Below, one piece after another: positions 17,777-26,901 of a stretch of DNA of 45,662 bases. Source of the DNA: Paracoccaceae bacterium (lineage in GTDB: Bacteria > Pseudomonadota > Alphaproteobacteria > Rhodobacterales > Rhodobacteraceae). The position numbers were made by a program, and so were the translations under genes. The notes beneath the pieces are model-generated. The model ran no database searches and was not told where the DNA came from. It saw nothing but the letters and a program-made list of their open reading frames with translations. Location of the stretch: positions 1-45,662 of the forward strand of contig JABSSD010000046.1 of NCBI GenBank assembly GCA_013214575.1. The letters are read 5' to 3'. Positions within the stretch are counted from its first letter, which is position 1. Each line of letters opens with the position of its first letter.

Positions 17777-18973
17777 TCACTGTGCTAGCGCCGCCGCCAT
17801 CCGCTCGGCCAATTGCCGTGCCACACTATCTTTGCTCATGCGCGGCCAGACCTCAGCGCCCTGATCCGAGATCAGCACCACAGCATTTTCGCTGCCGCCC
17901 ATAATGCCGGTGGCCGGCGAGACATCATTGGCGACAATCCAGTCACAGCCCTTGCGCAGGCGTTTGGCAGTGGCATTCTCGATGACATCGTTGGTTTCAG
18001 CGGCAAAGCCCACCACCAGTTGCGGCCGCCCTTTGCCCATCTGCGACACCCGCTTCAGAATGTCCGGATTTTCAGCAAACTGCATCACTGGCAGGCCATC
18101 TTTCGATTTCTTCAACTTACGGTCCGAGGCATTCACCACCCGCCAATCGGACACCGCAGCGGCAAATACCCCTGCCACCACCGGCAGTGCAGCCTCGACC
18201 GCCTGCGACATCTGCGCTGCGGTTTCGACCATCACCACCTGCACCCCCTCAGGCGGGCGCACCGATGCCGGGCCCGTGATGAACACCACCTCCGCGCCCA
18301 GATCGCGCAGAGCACGGGCCATCGCCGCCCCCTGCGCCCCGGATGAGCGGTTGGCAATATAGCGCACCGGATCAATCGGTTCATGGGTCGGCCCCGAGGT
18401 GACCAGGATCCGTTTGCCCAAAAGTGGCCCCTCCGACAGTTTCGCCGAGATCGCCGCCACAATGTCCTCGACCTCGGCCAGGCGGCCGGGACCAAATTCA
18501 CCACAGGCCATGCGGCCCTCGGTGGGGCCCACAAAACTGACGCCATCCGCTGTCAACGTCTCAACATTGCGCCGAGTGGCCGGGTGCTGCCACATGCGGA
18601 CGTTCATGGCCGGTGCAACCAGCACCGGCGTGTCCGTCGCCAAAAGCAGGGTTGAGGCCAGGTCATTGGCCAATCCCTGCGCCATCTTACCCATCAGATC
18701 CGCGGTGGCGGGCACCACCACCACCAGGTCGGCACTGCGGGACAGTTGGATATGGCCCATCTCGGCCTCAGAGGTCAGGTCAAACAGATCCCGGTGCACC
18801 GCAGTGCCGGCCAGTGCCGACACCGACAGTGGTGTCACGAATTGTTCCCCAGCCCGGGTCAGAACCGGGATCACATGGGCGCCGCGATCCTGCAGCCGCC
18901 GGATCAGATCCAGCGCCTTATAGGCCGCAATGCCGCCACCAATGATCAGAAGAATACGTTTGTCAGCCAGCAT
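17777..18973 (-). CDS. coaBC: bifunctional phosphopantothenoylcysteine decarboxylase / phosphopantothenate-cysteine ligase
   Basis: 398 residues. It makes 4'-phosphopantetheine for coenzyme A. The N-terminal flavoprotein half (1-180) has [16 protein letters not shown] and the substrate motif [17 protein letters not shown]. The C-terminal ligase half (about 185-398) has [37 protein letters not shown] and [10 protein letters not shown]. Start ATG 18973 ([10 protein letters not shown]) is preferred over the longer frame from 19000 because the flavoprotein fold begins there and AAGGA precedes it. It reads into dut, and the coaBC-dut pairing is common in bacteria. Confidence 0.96.
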   Translation of the reverse strand: MLADKRILLIIGGGIAAYKALDLIRRLQDRGAHVIPVLTRAGEQFVTPLSVSALAGTAVHRDLFDLTSEAEMGHIQLSRSADLVVVVPATADLMGKMAQGLANDLASTLLLATDTPVLVAPAMNVRMWQHPATRRNVETLTADGVSFVGPTEGRMACGEFGPGRLAEVEDIVAAISAKLSEGPLLGKRILVTSGPTHEPIDPVRYIANRSSGAQGAAMARALRDLGAEVVFITGPASVRPPEGVQVVMVETAAQMSQAVEAALPVVAGVFAAAVSDWRVVNASDRKLKKSKDGLPVMQFAENPDILKRVSQMGKGRPQLVVGFAAETNDVIENATAKRLRKGCDWIVANDVSPATGIMGGSENAVVLISDQGAEVWPRMSKDSVARQLAERMAAALAQ

Positions 18974-19079
18974 TTTACCCGTCCTTGCGCAGCAATCCAA
19001 CCGACACTACTGCGCCGCAGCGAAAGTGTGAAACGATTTCCAACCCTGCCCGGCAACTGGCCCGGTTTCAGGATCAGAT

Positions 19080-19916
19080 TTATTGAAACGCCAGACAGGG
19101 ATCCGGGCGCGCGACAGCTTTGGCGTCCAGAACCAGATCAAAGATCCCCGACAGCTGACCGGCCTCGGCCTGGCCCAGGGACAACACCAGGATTTCCGGA
19201 TCTGCGACTGCCAGATAGACCGGCACCCCGCGATCCTTGCGGGCATGACCATTGCCGGTGATCACGACAACCGGCCCGCCGGTGGCCTGCAGGGCCTGAA
19301 CAACCGCATCTGCCAGCACCGTATCCCGCAGCCTCTGGACTTCGACCATCAGCGGCAGCATCTCGACCGGCAATGCGTCGCAGTGATTGGCCATTTGGTC
19401 CGCCTCCCGGGCCTGATGCTCGGCTTCGGGCAGCGGCTTATCCAGCCCAAACACCGCCGCCTCCGGACCAAAAAACTCCGCCGCACCCTGTTCCATCACC
19501 GCTCTGGCCGCTGACCGGGACACCAATCCACCAAATTGCTGGGCGCCTTTTGCCGCCGCAAAGACCGGGGCATAAAGCCCAAATTCTGGCCAGCCGGAAC
19601 CTGCCCAGTCAAGATAGGCCGACACCCGGCTGGCCTCGGACAAGGGAATGGCGGCCAGCCCATCTGCTTGGGCCTGGGTGATCATCTCCCAAACCACCGC
19701 TTTGGGGGCCAGCGCCGTCAGGATATCCGCCTGCATCTGATGATGCGCAGGATTGTCATGGACCTCGCCCAGGATCACCACATCCGCAGTCGCCAACAGC
19801 TGAACCACATCAGGGTCCGGCGCCGCAGCCGCAGATGAGACAGGGGTGACACAAATGACAATAGCGCCGCCCCAAAAGGCAGCGCTATTTCTTACAAAAT
19901 CAATAAGGATCTTCAT
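19080..19916 (-). CDS. ChaN-like exported protein, putative heme-binding
   Basis: 278 residues. The N-terminus is a signal peptide (hydrophobic AFWGGAIVICVTPVSSAAAA, then PDPDV); no lipobox cysteine is evident, unlike typical ChaN lipoproteins. The ChaN/PF04187 pattern is clear: VVILGEVHDNPAHHQMQADIL with the GE and HDN-HH cluster, VVWEMITQAQADGL, and VVVITGNGHARKDRGVPVYL near the end. ChaN proteins of other bacteria bind heme and are linked to iron acquisition. The start codon overlaps the stop of the upstream sigma-factor gene by four bases (19913-19916), so the two are translationally coupled. Confidence 0.88.
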   Translation of the reverse strand: MKILIDFVRNSAAFWGGAIVICVTPVSSAAAAPDPDVVQLLATADVVILGEVHDNPAHHQMQADILTALAPKAVVWEMITQAQADGLAAIPLSEASRVSAYLDWAGSGWPEFGLYAPVFAAAKGAQQFGGLVSRSAARAVMEQGAAEFFGPEAAVFGLDKPLPEAEHQAREADQMANHCDALPVEMLPLMVEVQRLRDTVLADAVVQALQATGGPVVVITGNGHARKDRGVPVYLAVADPEILVLSLGQAEAGQLSGIFDLVLDAKAVARPDPCLAFQ

Positions 19917-20791
19917 ATGAGCAGGCTATGAACCTCTCGCGATTGATTTTCAAGATTTTTCCGCATTTTCAGAAAGGCAGCGGCCTCTAGCTGGCGAACC
20001 CGTTCCTTGGACAGACCCAACTCGGTGCCCAGGCTCTCGAGGGTGCGTGGGCGATCCCGCAGCTTGCGCTCTTTTACAATGAACCGCTCGCGGCCATTCA
20101 AGGCCTGCATCGCCGCCACCAGCCAGATCCGCAACTGCCGTCTGTCGTGACGTTTTTCCACCAGCTCATCGGCCTGGGCGCTGTCGTCTTCCAGCGCATC
20201 AATCCATTCGCGGCCATCCTCATCCGCTGATTGCACCGCGTTCAGAGAAAAGTCTGACCCGGACAACCGCCCTTCCATCATTTCCACATCGCGGATCGGC
20301 ACGCCGATTTCGGTGGCGATTTTTTGATGCAGCTGATGGCGGTCCAGCTTATATCCCCGCGCTGATTGTGCGCGCTCTAACTGCGCCTGCACCCGTCGCA
20401 TATTGAAAAACAGCGACTTCTGTGACGAGGTCGAGCCGGTCCGGACCATCGACCAGTTGCGCATCACGTAGTCCTGAATTGAGGCTTTGATCCACCAGAC
20501 CGCATAGGTCGAGAATCGGACACCACGATCCGGGTCAAACTTGTCGGCGGCCTTCATCAGCCCCAGCCCCGCTTCCTGGATCAGATCGTTCATCGGCGCA
20601 CCGTAGCGCTTGAACTTGGCAGCCATTGAAATGGCCAGTCTTAGGTAGGCGTTGATCAGGCGGTGCAGAGCCGCCTCATCTTTTTGATCGCGCCAAGCAT
20701 AGGCCAGTCGCAATTCAGTTTCCGCATCCAGTAATTCGGCCTTCATCGCCTTCTTTGGCAATGGGTTGTCAATGTGTACGTCTCGTGCCAT
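19913..20791 (-). CDS. rpoH2: RNA polymerase sigma factor, RpoH (sigma-32) type, probably RpoH2
   Basis: 292 residues. Region 2 reads LINAYLRLAISMAAKFKRYG, NDLIQEAGLGLMKAADKFDP and GVRFSTYAVWWIKASIQDYVM. It is followed by the RpoH-specific box (SQKSLFFNMRR), and region 4 ends in a helix-turn-helix TLESLGTELGLSKERVRQLE. Rhodobacterales usually carry two RpoH factors. I assign it to the RpoH-II branch, known in Rhodobacter for the singlet-oxygen response, because residues outside the core differ from classical heat-shock RpoH; this is inference. Start ATG 20791 has GGGGGAAA upstream. The ChaN-like gene is fused to it by an ATGA overlap. Confidence 0.87.
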   Translation of the reverse strand: MARDVHIDNPLPKKAMKAELLDAETELRLAYAWRDQKDEAALHRLINAYLRLAISMAAKFKRYGAPMNDLIQEAGLGLMKAADKFDPDRGVRFSTYAVWWIKASIQDYVMRNWSMVRTGSTSSQKSLFFNMRRVQAQLERAQSARGYKLDRHQLHQKIATEIGVPIRDVEMMEGRLSGSDFSLNAVQSADEDGREWIDALEDDSAQADELVEKRHDRRQLRIWLVAAMQALNGRERFIVKERKLRDRPRTLESLGTELGLSKERVRQLEAAAFLKMRKNLENQSREVHSLLI

Positions 20792-21042
20792 GCATTTTCC
20801 CCCGAAAACAGCAAAGCCGCCTACGTCCTGGAGTAACGCGATATTCAAAATGGGCCCAACATATTGGCGGGCAGTTAAGTCGGCTCAATGGCATTCTGCC
20901 ACCTAGCAACAAGTGCTGTGTACGGACGGGCGCAAAAACCTGTCCTGTTGCTGGCCTCTCCGGTCATATAGGTGACACGAAGAACTGCCTCTGTCTCAGC
21001 TTGTTTTAAGCGGGCCCTGCAGTTACCCACAGGCACGGCTTC

Positions 21043-21048
21043 TATAAT
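21043..21048 (+). promoter_or_regulatory. TATAAT, -10 box candidate of the cobU operon
   Basis: A consensus TATAAT lies 16 bases before the TTG start of cobU. No good -35 hexamer is seen 16-18 bases upstream. If it is used, the 5' leader is about ten bases, just long enough for the AAAGGG ribosome site at 21051-21056. Confidence 0.45.
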
Positions 21049-21064
21049 TAAAAGGGTATTCAAT

Positions 21065-21583
21065 TTGTCTACGCGAGTCACACTGATTTTGGGCGGCGCG
21101 GCCTCTGGAAAGAGTGCTTATGCCGAACAAACATGTTTTAACTCTGAAAAAAGAAGAGTTTACTTAGCGACATCACAAATACTTGATCGTGAAATGCGCG
21201 TTAAAGTAGACAAACATGTCGTGCAAAGGGGTGACGGCTGGACAACCTATGAGGAACATTTGGAGCTTTCGCCAATTATCGACTCATTGGATCAACACAC
21301 GATTTGCCTGTTGGACTGCGTTACAATGTGGCTGTCAAATCACCTATTGGCCGGAAGTGACCTGCAAGTTGTGCAGCAGGAATTGCTGGCTGCTATTTCC
21401 CGTTGCAAAGCAGATCTGGTAATTGTGTCGAATGAGGTCGGGATGGGAATTGTGCCTGACAATGCGCTGTCCCGGAAATTTCGAGAAGCCCAGGGGCGGC
21501 TGAATATCGCGCTGGCAGCGCAGGCGGATTGCGCCGTGCTGGTCACGGCCGGCTTGCCATTGGTCTTGAAGGGCGCAGTATGA
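21065..21583 (+). CDS. cobU: adenosylcobinamide kinase / adenosylcobinamide-phosphate guanylyltransferase
   Basis: 172 residues, the CobU/CobP length. It phosphorylates adenosylcobinamide and attaches GMP in cobalamin assembly. The P-loop is GGAASGKS at residues 10-17; further signatures are VYLATSQILDREMRVKVDKH with the family's H-xxR region, LLDCVTMWLSN and VSNEVGMGIVPDNALSRKFRE. The start is a TTG at 21065, supported by AAAGGG (21051-21056) and family length; the ATG at 20972 would add 31 unrelated residues. Base composition is clearly less GC-rich than in neighbouring genes. It overlaps the phosphatase gene by four bases. Confidence 0.93.
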   Translation: MSTRVTLILGGAASGKSAYAEQTCFNSEKRRVYLATSQILDREMRVKVDKHVVQRGDGWTTYEEHLELSPIIDSLDQHTICLLDCVTMWLSNHLLAGSDLQVVQQELLAAISRCKADLVIVSNEVGMGIVPDNALSRKFREAQGRLNIALAAQADCAVLVTAGLPLVLKGAV

Positions 21584-22161
21584 CCACGCAACTGTTTCTG
21601 GTTCGCCATGGCCCAACCCATGCCAAATGCATGGTGGGCTGGTCGGATTTGCCCGCAGATCTCTCCGATACTGCCGCCCTGTCGCGACTGGATGGTTACC
21701 TGCCACAGGATGCGCTGGTCATATCATCGGACCTGACGCGCTCTGTCGCGACCGCCAGCGCCATTCAGGGCAGCCGGACCCGCCTGCCCCACAATTCTGA
21801 TTTGCGGGAAATACACTTTGGCGATTGGGAGCTGCGCACCTGGACAGAGATTGAAGCCGAGGACCCCGAGCGGATCAGTGCCTATTGGGAATACCCCGGC
21901 GACGTGCGCCCACCAGGGGGTGAAAGCTGGAATGAGGTCTGCGCAAGGGTGGACGCAGTGATTGATCAGTTGGTTCAGACCCACATGGGCCGGAATTTAA
22001 TTGTCGTCGGACATTTTGGCCAGATATTGACTCAGGTGCAGCGGGCCGACAAGCTCACCGCTGACCAGGCCTTTGCGCATCGAATAGACAACTTGTCGGT
22101 CAGCGAAATCCGCAAGGGGCCGGACGGCTGGAGCATTGGAAAAATCAATCACTGTCCTTGA
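21580..22161 (+). CDS. cobC: histidine phosphatase, probably alpha-ribazole phosphatase (CobC type)
   Basis: 193 residues of the phosphoglycerate-mutase-like family. The catalytic RHG is in LFLVRHGPTH (residues 5-14), SSDLTRSVATA provides a second Arg, LREIHFGDWELRTWTEIE the Glu region and IVVGHFGQILTQV the second His. Coupling to cobU by the ATGA at 21580-21583 argues for alpha-ribazole-5'-phosphate dephosphorylation in the last steps of cobalamin synthesis. A general phosphatase of this family remains possible. Confidence 0.8.
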   Translation: MTTQLFLVRHGPTHAKCMVGWSDLPADLSDTAALSRLDGYLPQDALVISSDLTRSVATASAIQGSRTRLPHNSDLREIHFGDWELRTWTEIEAEDPERISAYWEYPGDVRPPGGESWNEVCARVDAVIDQLVQTHMGRNLIVVGHFGQILTQVQRADKLTADQAFAHRIDNLSVSEIRKGPDGWSIGKINHCP

Positions 22162-22220
22162 TGACCCTTGCCAATAATCATCATTTTACAGGATGGCTTT
22201 TGCCGCCTTATCCTGCGGCC

Positions 22221-22907
22221 ATGACTTATGATCTCTATATTGGCGACCGCATGTTTTCCAGTTGGTCTTTACGCGGCTGGCTCATGTTCGAAAAATTCGC
22301 AATCCCGCATAACACCCATATGATTGGGTTGTATTCCGGCACCATGGCCAAAGACATGGAGAAACTGGCACCGGCGCGGCTGGTTCCAACCCTGCGCACG
22401 CCGAACGGCACTATTGTCGGGGAGAGCCTGGCGATGGGGGAAACCCTGGCCGAACAGCACCCAAAGGCCGGTCTCTGGCCCAAGGACCCGGCGCAACGGG
22501 CAACGGCACGCTGGCTCTGCGCCGAGATGGTCGGCGGCTTTGGCGCGCTCCGCGGCGACTGCGCCATGCAGTTTCGCCATATCTGGCAGGGGTTCACCCC
22601 GTCTGATGCCGTCAAAACGGATCTGGCGCGCGTTGAGACCCTATGGGCGCATGCCCGAGCCGTTTCTGGCAGTGCAGATGGCTTTCTGTTTGGCGCCTAT
22701 TCGCTGGCAGATGTCTTTTACACCCCTGCAGCGGCGCGCATTATCGGCTATGATCTGCCGGCATCAAAACCCTCGCGCGACTATTGCAAAGCGCTGCTAT
22801 CAGACCCTGCCGTCTTGCAATGGCAACAGCAGGCGCAGGAAGTGCAATATGATCCGATGCCCTATGACCTGGATCTGCCCAACCGCCCCTGGAGTCTGGC
22901 CGAGTAA
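22221..22907 (+). CDS. glutathione S-transferase family protein
   Basis: 228 residues. The thioredoxin-like N-terminal domain starts MTYDLYIGDRMFSSWSLRGWLM (the S-S-W-S region holds the likely activating serine) and contains VPTLRTPNGTIVGESLAMGETLAE, the glutathione-binding cis-Pro and ES motif. The all-helical C-terminal domain follows, with DGFLFGAYSLADVFYTP carrying the N-cap S-x-x-D. Start ATG 22221 is chosen because the fold begins there; ATG 22161, next to the cobC stop, would add 20 residues that look unrelated. No strong ribosome site is visible at either. Confidence 0.88.
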   Translation: MTYDLYIGDRMFSSWSLRGWLMFEKFAIPHNTHMIGLYSGTMAKDMEKLAPARLVPTLRTPNGTIVGESLAMGETLAEQHPKAGLWPKDPAQRATARWLCAEMVGGFGALRGDCAMQFRHIWQGFTPSDAVKTDLARVETLWAHARAVSGSADGFLFGAYSLADVFYTPAAARIIGYDLPASKPSRDYCKALLSDPAVLQWQQQAQEVQYDPMPYDLDLPNRPWSLAE

Positions 22908-23010
22908 GCCCGAGCAAGCCCGATTTCATGGCGAATTGACGCCCGGGTTAACCCCTTGGAGCGCAAAATCCTCAACCATCTCTCTCTGAGCGATTAGGGA
23001 GCAGGGAGAG

Positions 23011-24519
23011 ATGACCGCACGCGCCTATACCGTTGCCTTCCATGGGGTCGAGGCCCGCGAGGTCGAGGTGCAATGCGCTGTGGCACCGGGCCTGCCTGCG
23101 TTTTCGGTGGTCGGGCTGCCAGACAAAGCGGTGTCCGAGGCCCGTGACCGGGTGCGCTCGGCCTTCTCGACCATGTCGATCGCATTGCCGTCAAAACGGA
23201 TCACCGTCAATCTGTCCCCCGCCAACCTGCCCAAGGAGGGCAGCCATTTTGATCTTCCCATCGCGCTGGCGCTGCTGGCCGCTATCGACATCATCCCCGC
23301 CGATGCCGCCGCCGAAACCATAGCCCTGGGAGAACTGTCGCTGGACGGCACTCTGGTGCCGGTGGTTGGGGCGCTGCCAGCCGCCATCACCGCCGCCGAA
23401 AAGCACCGCACCCTGCTGTGCCCGCAGGCCTCGGGGGCCGAGGCGGCCTGGGTCGAGGCGGCAACAGTGATCGGCGCCGCCAGCCTGGCCGAGGTGGTGC
23501 GCCATTTCACCGGCCAGATGCTGATTGCCCCGGCGCGGCCCGGCGAGGTCAGCAGCCCGGCCCCGACCAAGGATCTGCGCGACGTCAAGGGGCAGGAGCG
23601 GGCCAAACGGGCGCTGGAGATTGCCGCTGCCGGCCGCCATCATCTGTTGATGGTGGGCACCCCGGGATCGGGGAAATCAATGCTGGCGGCGCGGCTGCCG
23701 GGCCTGTTGCCGCCGCTGACCCCGAATGAGGCCTTGCAGACCTCGATGATCCAGTCCCTGTGCGGAATGATCGAAGAAGGCGGCATAAATCGCACCCGGC
23801 CGTTTCGCGAACCACATCACACGGCGTCGATGGCGGCGATTGTCGGCGGCGGGCGGCAGGCAAAACCGGGCGAGATTAGCCTGGCGCATAATGGTGTCTT
23901 GTTTCTTGATGAATTCCCCGAGTTCAACCGCGCGGTGCTGGAAACTCTGCGCCAGCCAATAGAAACCGGCGAGGTGATGATTGCCCGTGCCAATGCGCAT
24001 GTAAAATACCCCAGCCGGTTCCTGCTGGTGGCGGCGGCCAATCCCTGCAAATGCGGTTATCTGACCGATCCGGCCCGCGCCTGCTCGCGCGCGCCAATCT
24101 GTGGTGAGGATTATATGGGGCGGATTTCCGGCCCGCTGATGGACCGGTTTGATTTGCGGGTCGAGGTGCCGCCGGTGGCGTTCAGGGATCTGGATCTGCC
24201 GGCAAGTGGCGACAGCACCAACCAGGTAGCCGCCCGCGTCGCCGCCGCAAGGGACCGCCAATGCAGCCGTTTTGAGGGCCACCCTGAGCTGCGACAGAAC
24301 GCCGATATCGAAGGTGAATTGCTGGAACAGATGGCGCGGCCAGACCGCGAGAGCCGTGATCTGCTGAAGCGCGCCGCCGAGCGGTTCGGCCTGACCGCGC
24401 GGGGCTATCACCGGGTGCTGCGGGTGGCCCGAACAATTGCCGATATCGACGGGGTTCCCGATATTCGGCGTCGGGACGTGGCTGAGGCGCTGAGTTTTCG
24501 TCTGGTCACATCACATTAG
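23011..24519 (+). CDS. comM: YifB/ComM-family AAA+ ATPase (Mg-chelatase-like)
   Basis: 502 residues, full length. The N-terminal Lon-protease-like S5 domain (AYTVAFHGVEAREVEVQCAV, FSVVGLPDKAVSEARDRVR, KRITVNLSPANLPKEG) is followed by an AAA+ module with Walker A GTPGSGKS at 216-223, Walker B LFLDEFPEF and a C-terminal Mg_chelatase_C part (DRESRDLLKRAAERFGLTARGYHR). In naturally transformable bacteria ComM is a hexameric helicase that extends branch migration of incoming DNA. The GGGAGAG ribosome site is immediately upstream. The stop codon is inside a 15-base direct repeat (24513-24542). Confidence 0.94.
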   Translation: MTARAYTVAFHGVEAREVEVQCAVAPGLPAFSVVGLPDKAVSEARDRVRSAFSTMSIALPSKRITVNLSPANLPKEGSHFDLPIALALLAAIDIIPADAAAETIALGELSLDGTLVPVVGALPAAITAAEKHRTLLCPQASGAEAAWVEAATVIGAASLAEVVRHFTGQMLIAPARPGEVSSPAPTKDLRDVKGQERAKRALEIAAAGRHHLLMVGTPGSGKSMLAARLPGLLPPLTPNEALQTSMIQSLCGMIEEGGINRTRPFREPHHTASMAAIVGGGRQAKPGEISLAHNGVLFLDEFPEFNRAVLETLRQPIETGEVMIARANAHVKYPSRFLLVAAANPCKCGYLTDPARACSRAPICGEDYMGRISGPLMDRFDLRVEVPPVAFRDLDLPASGDSTNQVAARVAAARDRQCSRFEGHPELRQNADIEGELLEQMARPDRESRDLLKRAAERFGLTARGYHRVLRVARTIADIDGVPDIRRRDVAEALSFRLVTSH

Positions 24520-24542
24520 GGCCCGACACATTAGGGCCCGAC
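24513..24542. repeat. perfect 15-bp tandem duplication over the comM stop codon
   Basis: ACATTAGGGCCCGAC occurs at 24513-24527 and again at 24528-24542. The first copy supplies the TAG stop (24517-24519). It looks like a recent slip duplication without effect on the protein. Confidence 0.9.
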
Positions 24543-24552
24543 GAAATTGCAA

Positions 24553-24633
24553 CGCTACGCGTGCAAATGAGCGTAGCGCTTGACGCCTTCCCCCCGGGAA
24601 GGCGTCAAGCGCGGCCCGGCCTATCGGCCGGGC
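24553..24633. terminator. cluster of three hairpins between convergent comM and gshB
   Basis: CGCTACG/CGTAGCG (24553-24559 with 24572-24578) is followed by a 17-base perfect stem (24576-24592 with 24596-24612, three-base spacer) and then GCCCGGCC/GGCCGGGC (24614-24621 with 24626-24633, TATC loop). The first and second stems share three bases and so are mutually exclusive. Neither strand shows a long T run. It probably ends both transcripts. Confidence 0.65.
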
Positions 24634-24663
24634 AAAGTAAAAGTAAGAGGGTCAACTCCGCTG

Positions 24664-25596
24664 TTACAGCTTGGCCTCAATGGCCTGCCAAATCTTCTCG
24701 GCGATGTTCACCCCGTCAAACCGCTCCAGTTCCTGGATGCCGGTGGGCGAGGTCACATTGATCTCGGTCAGGTAATCGCCAATCACATCAATGCCGACAA
24801 AGACCTGACCTCTCTCTTTCAACAGCGGCCCGATGGCGGCGCAGATTTCCAGATCACGATCGGTCAGGCCGATCTTCTCGGGGCGACCACCGACATGCAT
24901 GTTTGAACGGGTCTCGCCTTTGGCCGGCACCCGGTTGATGGCCCCGACGGGCTTGCCATCGACCAGAATAATCCGCTTGTCGCCGTTGCTGACGTCGGGC
25001 AGGAATTTCTGCACAATCAGCGGTTCCCGACTAAAACTCATGAACAATTCATGCAGCGAGGTCAGGTTGCGGTCATGGACATCCAGACGGAACACCCCGG
25101 CGCCGCCATTGCCATACAGCGGCTTCAGGATCACATCGCCATGCTTGGCCTTGAACGCCTTGATGGTGTCCAGATCGTGGGCAATTGTTGTCGGTGGGGT
25201 CAGCTCAGGGAAATCCAGCACCAGTAGTTTTTCGGGGTAGTTGCGCACCCAGAAGGGATCGTTCACCACCAGCACCTGCCCCTTGAGCCGGTCCAGCAGA
25301 TGGGTGGCGGTGATGTAATGCATGTCGAACGGCGGATCCTGGCGCAGCCAGATCACGTCAAAATCGGCCAGATCCACTTCGCGCTGCGGCCCCAGTATGG
25401 CCGGATCTCCGGCCACCCGCTGCACCGTCATATCCTGACCACGGGCGGTGATACGCCCCTCTTGATAGGCCAGCTGATCGGGGCTGTAGTAAAACAGCGT
25501 ATGGCCGCGCGCCTGCGCCTCTTCGGCCAGCCGGAAACTGCTGTCTCCATTGATGTCCACGTCCCCGATTGGGTCCATCTGAAAGGCGATCTTCAT
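24664..25596 (-). CDS. gshB: glutathione synthetase
   Basis: 310 residues, matching the proteobacterial ATP-grasp enzyme that joins gamma-glutamylcysteine and glycine. The N-terminal domain starts [20 protein letters not shown]; later come [21 protein letters not shown], the ATP-grasp parts [17 protein letters not shown] and [20 protein letters not shown], and [22 protein letters not shown] with metal-binding E and N. It is downstream of yraN (60-base gap) on the same strand, so probably the last gene of the rsmI-yraN-gshB unit. Confidence 0.97.
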   Translation of the reverse strand: MKIAFQMDPIGDVDINGDSSFRLAEEAQARGHTLFYYSPDQLAYQEGRITARGQDMTVQRVAGDPAILGPQREVDLADFDVIWLRQDPPFDMHYITATHLLDRLKGQVLVVNDPFWVRNYPEKLLVLDFPELTPPTTIAHDLDTIKAFKAKHGDVILKPLYGNGGAGVFRLDVHDRNLTSLHELFMSFSREPLIVQKFLPDVSNGDKRIILVDGKPVGAINRVPAKGETRSNMHVGGRPEKIGLTDRDLEICAAIGPLLKERGQVFVGIDVIGDYLTEINVTSPTGIQELERFDGVNIAEKIWQAIEAKL

Positions 25597-25656
25597 GCGT
25601 CTATCCCTTATCTGTCGGCCAAATACATGGCCCAGCGCCGGGACATGTTCAATGGG

Positions 25657-26037
25657 TCAACCCTGGCCAAAGGCGTTTTCGATGATTTCAATCATGCCAG
25701 CCCCATCAACCAAAGCCACGTCAAAGCGGGATTCGGTCAGCTGGCCTGCCGGTTCAGTTTCCAGGTATTGCCCGGCGCTGGCATAGATCCGTTGCATCTG
25801 CGCCTGGGTGATACGCGCAGCGGCCTGGGCGCGGGTCTTGCTGTGCTTGACCTCGACAAAGACCAGAGCCGCGCCCAAACGAAAGATCAGGTCGATCTCG
25901 CCGCCCGCACCGCGCCAGCGGCGCTCGGCGATGCTATAGCCGCGTTGCTCATAGTGTTTGGCCACCTGATCTTCGGCCGCGGTGCCCGCCAGATAGGCCC
26001 GCTGCCCCCGGTCCTGACGGTTCCGCGGCGCCGCCAT
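25657..26037 (-). CDS. yraN: YraN family (UPF0102) nuclease-like protein
   Basis: 126 residues of the restriction-endonuclease-like YraN family: GTAAEDQVAKHYEQRGYSIA, RRWRGAGGEIDLIFRLGAALVFVEVKHSK (the D-ExK core) and AAARITQAQMQRIYASAGQYLE. Biochemical function is not firmly established for the family. It starts three bases after the rsmI stop, and together with rsmI and the divergent LpoA-like gene it preserves a neighbourhood also seen in enterobacteria. Confidence 0.9.
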   Translation of the reverse strand: MAAPRNRQDRGQRAYLAGTAAEDQVAKHYEQRGYSIAERRWRGAGGEIDLIFRLGAALVFVEVKHSKTRAQAAARITQAQMQRIYASAGQYLETEPAGQLTESRFDVALVDGAGMIEIIENAFGQG

Positions 26038-26040
26038 GTC

Positions 26041-26901
26041 CTAGCCTTCGTCTTTGGGCAGTTTCAGCGCCATTTGATAGACCTCACGCCGCGGCAGTTC
26101 GTGTAGTTTCGACACGATATCCGCCGCATCCTTGATCGAATTATCCAGCAGCGCGGCGCGCAGATCTCGTTCCAGATCCTCGGGGTTCACGTCTTTGCTG
26201 CGGGAGCGGTCCACCAGCACCACGATTTCACCCTTTACGCCTTTTTCGGCCAGTTGCGCCGCCAGCTCGCTCAGCGGGGCGCGGCGGACCTCTTCGAACT
26301 TTTTGGTGATCTCGCGGCACAGGGCGGCGGGGCGATCACCCAGCACCTCGGCCATATCCGCCAGCGAGGCAGCTATCCGCTTGGGTGATTCGTAAAAGAT
26401 CAGGGTGCCGGGTATCCGGCTGACCTCTTCCAAGCGTTTGCGGCGGGCACCGGTGGCATTGGGCAGGAAGCCTGCAAAAAAGAACGCATCGGTTGGCAGC
26501 CCACCCAGGGTCAGCGCCGCCAGCCCGGCAGAGGCCCCCGGTGCCACGGTAACCATATGACCAGCCTCAGATGCGGCGCGACTGAGATCATAGCCGGGGT
26601 CGGCAATCAGCGGCATTCCCGCCTCGGAGGCATAGGCAACAGATTTGCCCTCAGACAGCGCCGCAAGCAAGCCCGCACGGGCGCCGGCACCGCTGTGATC
26701 GTGATAGGCGATCACCCGGCGGCCACCCAGCGGCACCCCGTGGATCTCCATCAGGCGGCGCAGAGAGCGGGTGTCTTCGGCGGCGATCACCTCGGCGGAG
26801 GCCAACACATCCAGCGCCCTAAGGGTAATATCGCGGGCGGTGCCGATGGGCGTGGCAACAAAGTACAGCCCCGGAGACAATCTGACATTCTGGTGATTCA
26901 A
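26041..26901 (-). CDS. rsmI: 16S rRNA (cytidine1402-2'-O)-methyltransferase
   Basis: 286 residues, tetrapyrrole-methylase fold. It uses SAM to methylate the ribose of C1402 in the decoding centre. Signatures: LYFVATPIGTARDITLRALDVL at the N-terminus, IAAEDTRSLRRLMEIHGV, YASEAGMPLIADPGYDLSRAA, FAGFLPNATGARRKRLEEV and LIFYESPKRI. It heads the minus-strand unit, divergent from the LpoA-like gene, with only 87 bases between the two starts for both promoters. Confidence 0.97.
   Translation of the reverse strand: MNHQNVRLSPGLYFVATPIGTARDITLRALDVLASAEVIAAEDTRSLRRLMEIHGVPLGGRRVIAYHDHSGAGARAGLLAALSEGKSVAYASEAGMPLIADPGYDLSRAASEAGHMVTVAPGASAGLAALTLGGLPTDAFFFAGFLPNATGARRKRLEEVSRIPGTLIFYESPKRIAASLADMAEVLGDRPAALCREITKKFEEVRRAPLSELAAQLAEKGVKGEIVVLVDRSRSKDVNPEDLERDLRAALLDNSIKDAADIVSKLHELPRREVYQMALKLPKDEG

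Noticed and set aside
20972-21064. ATG start 31 codons upstream in cobU
   Set aside because: The extra residues are not CobU-like, and TTG 21065 has the ribosome site and gives normal family length.
20792-21064. Cobalamin riboswitch ahead of cobU
   Set aside because: The region is long enough only in part and no B12-box-like sequence was found; a TATAAT box lies close to the start.
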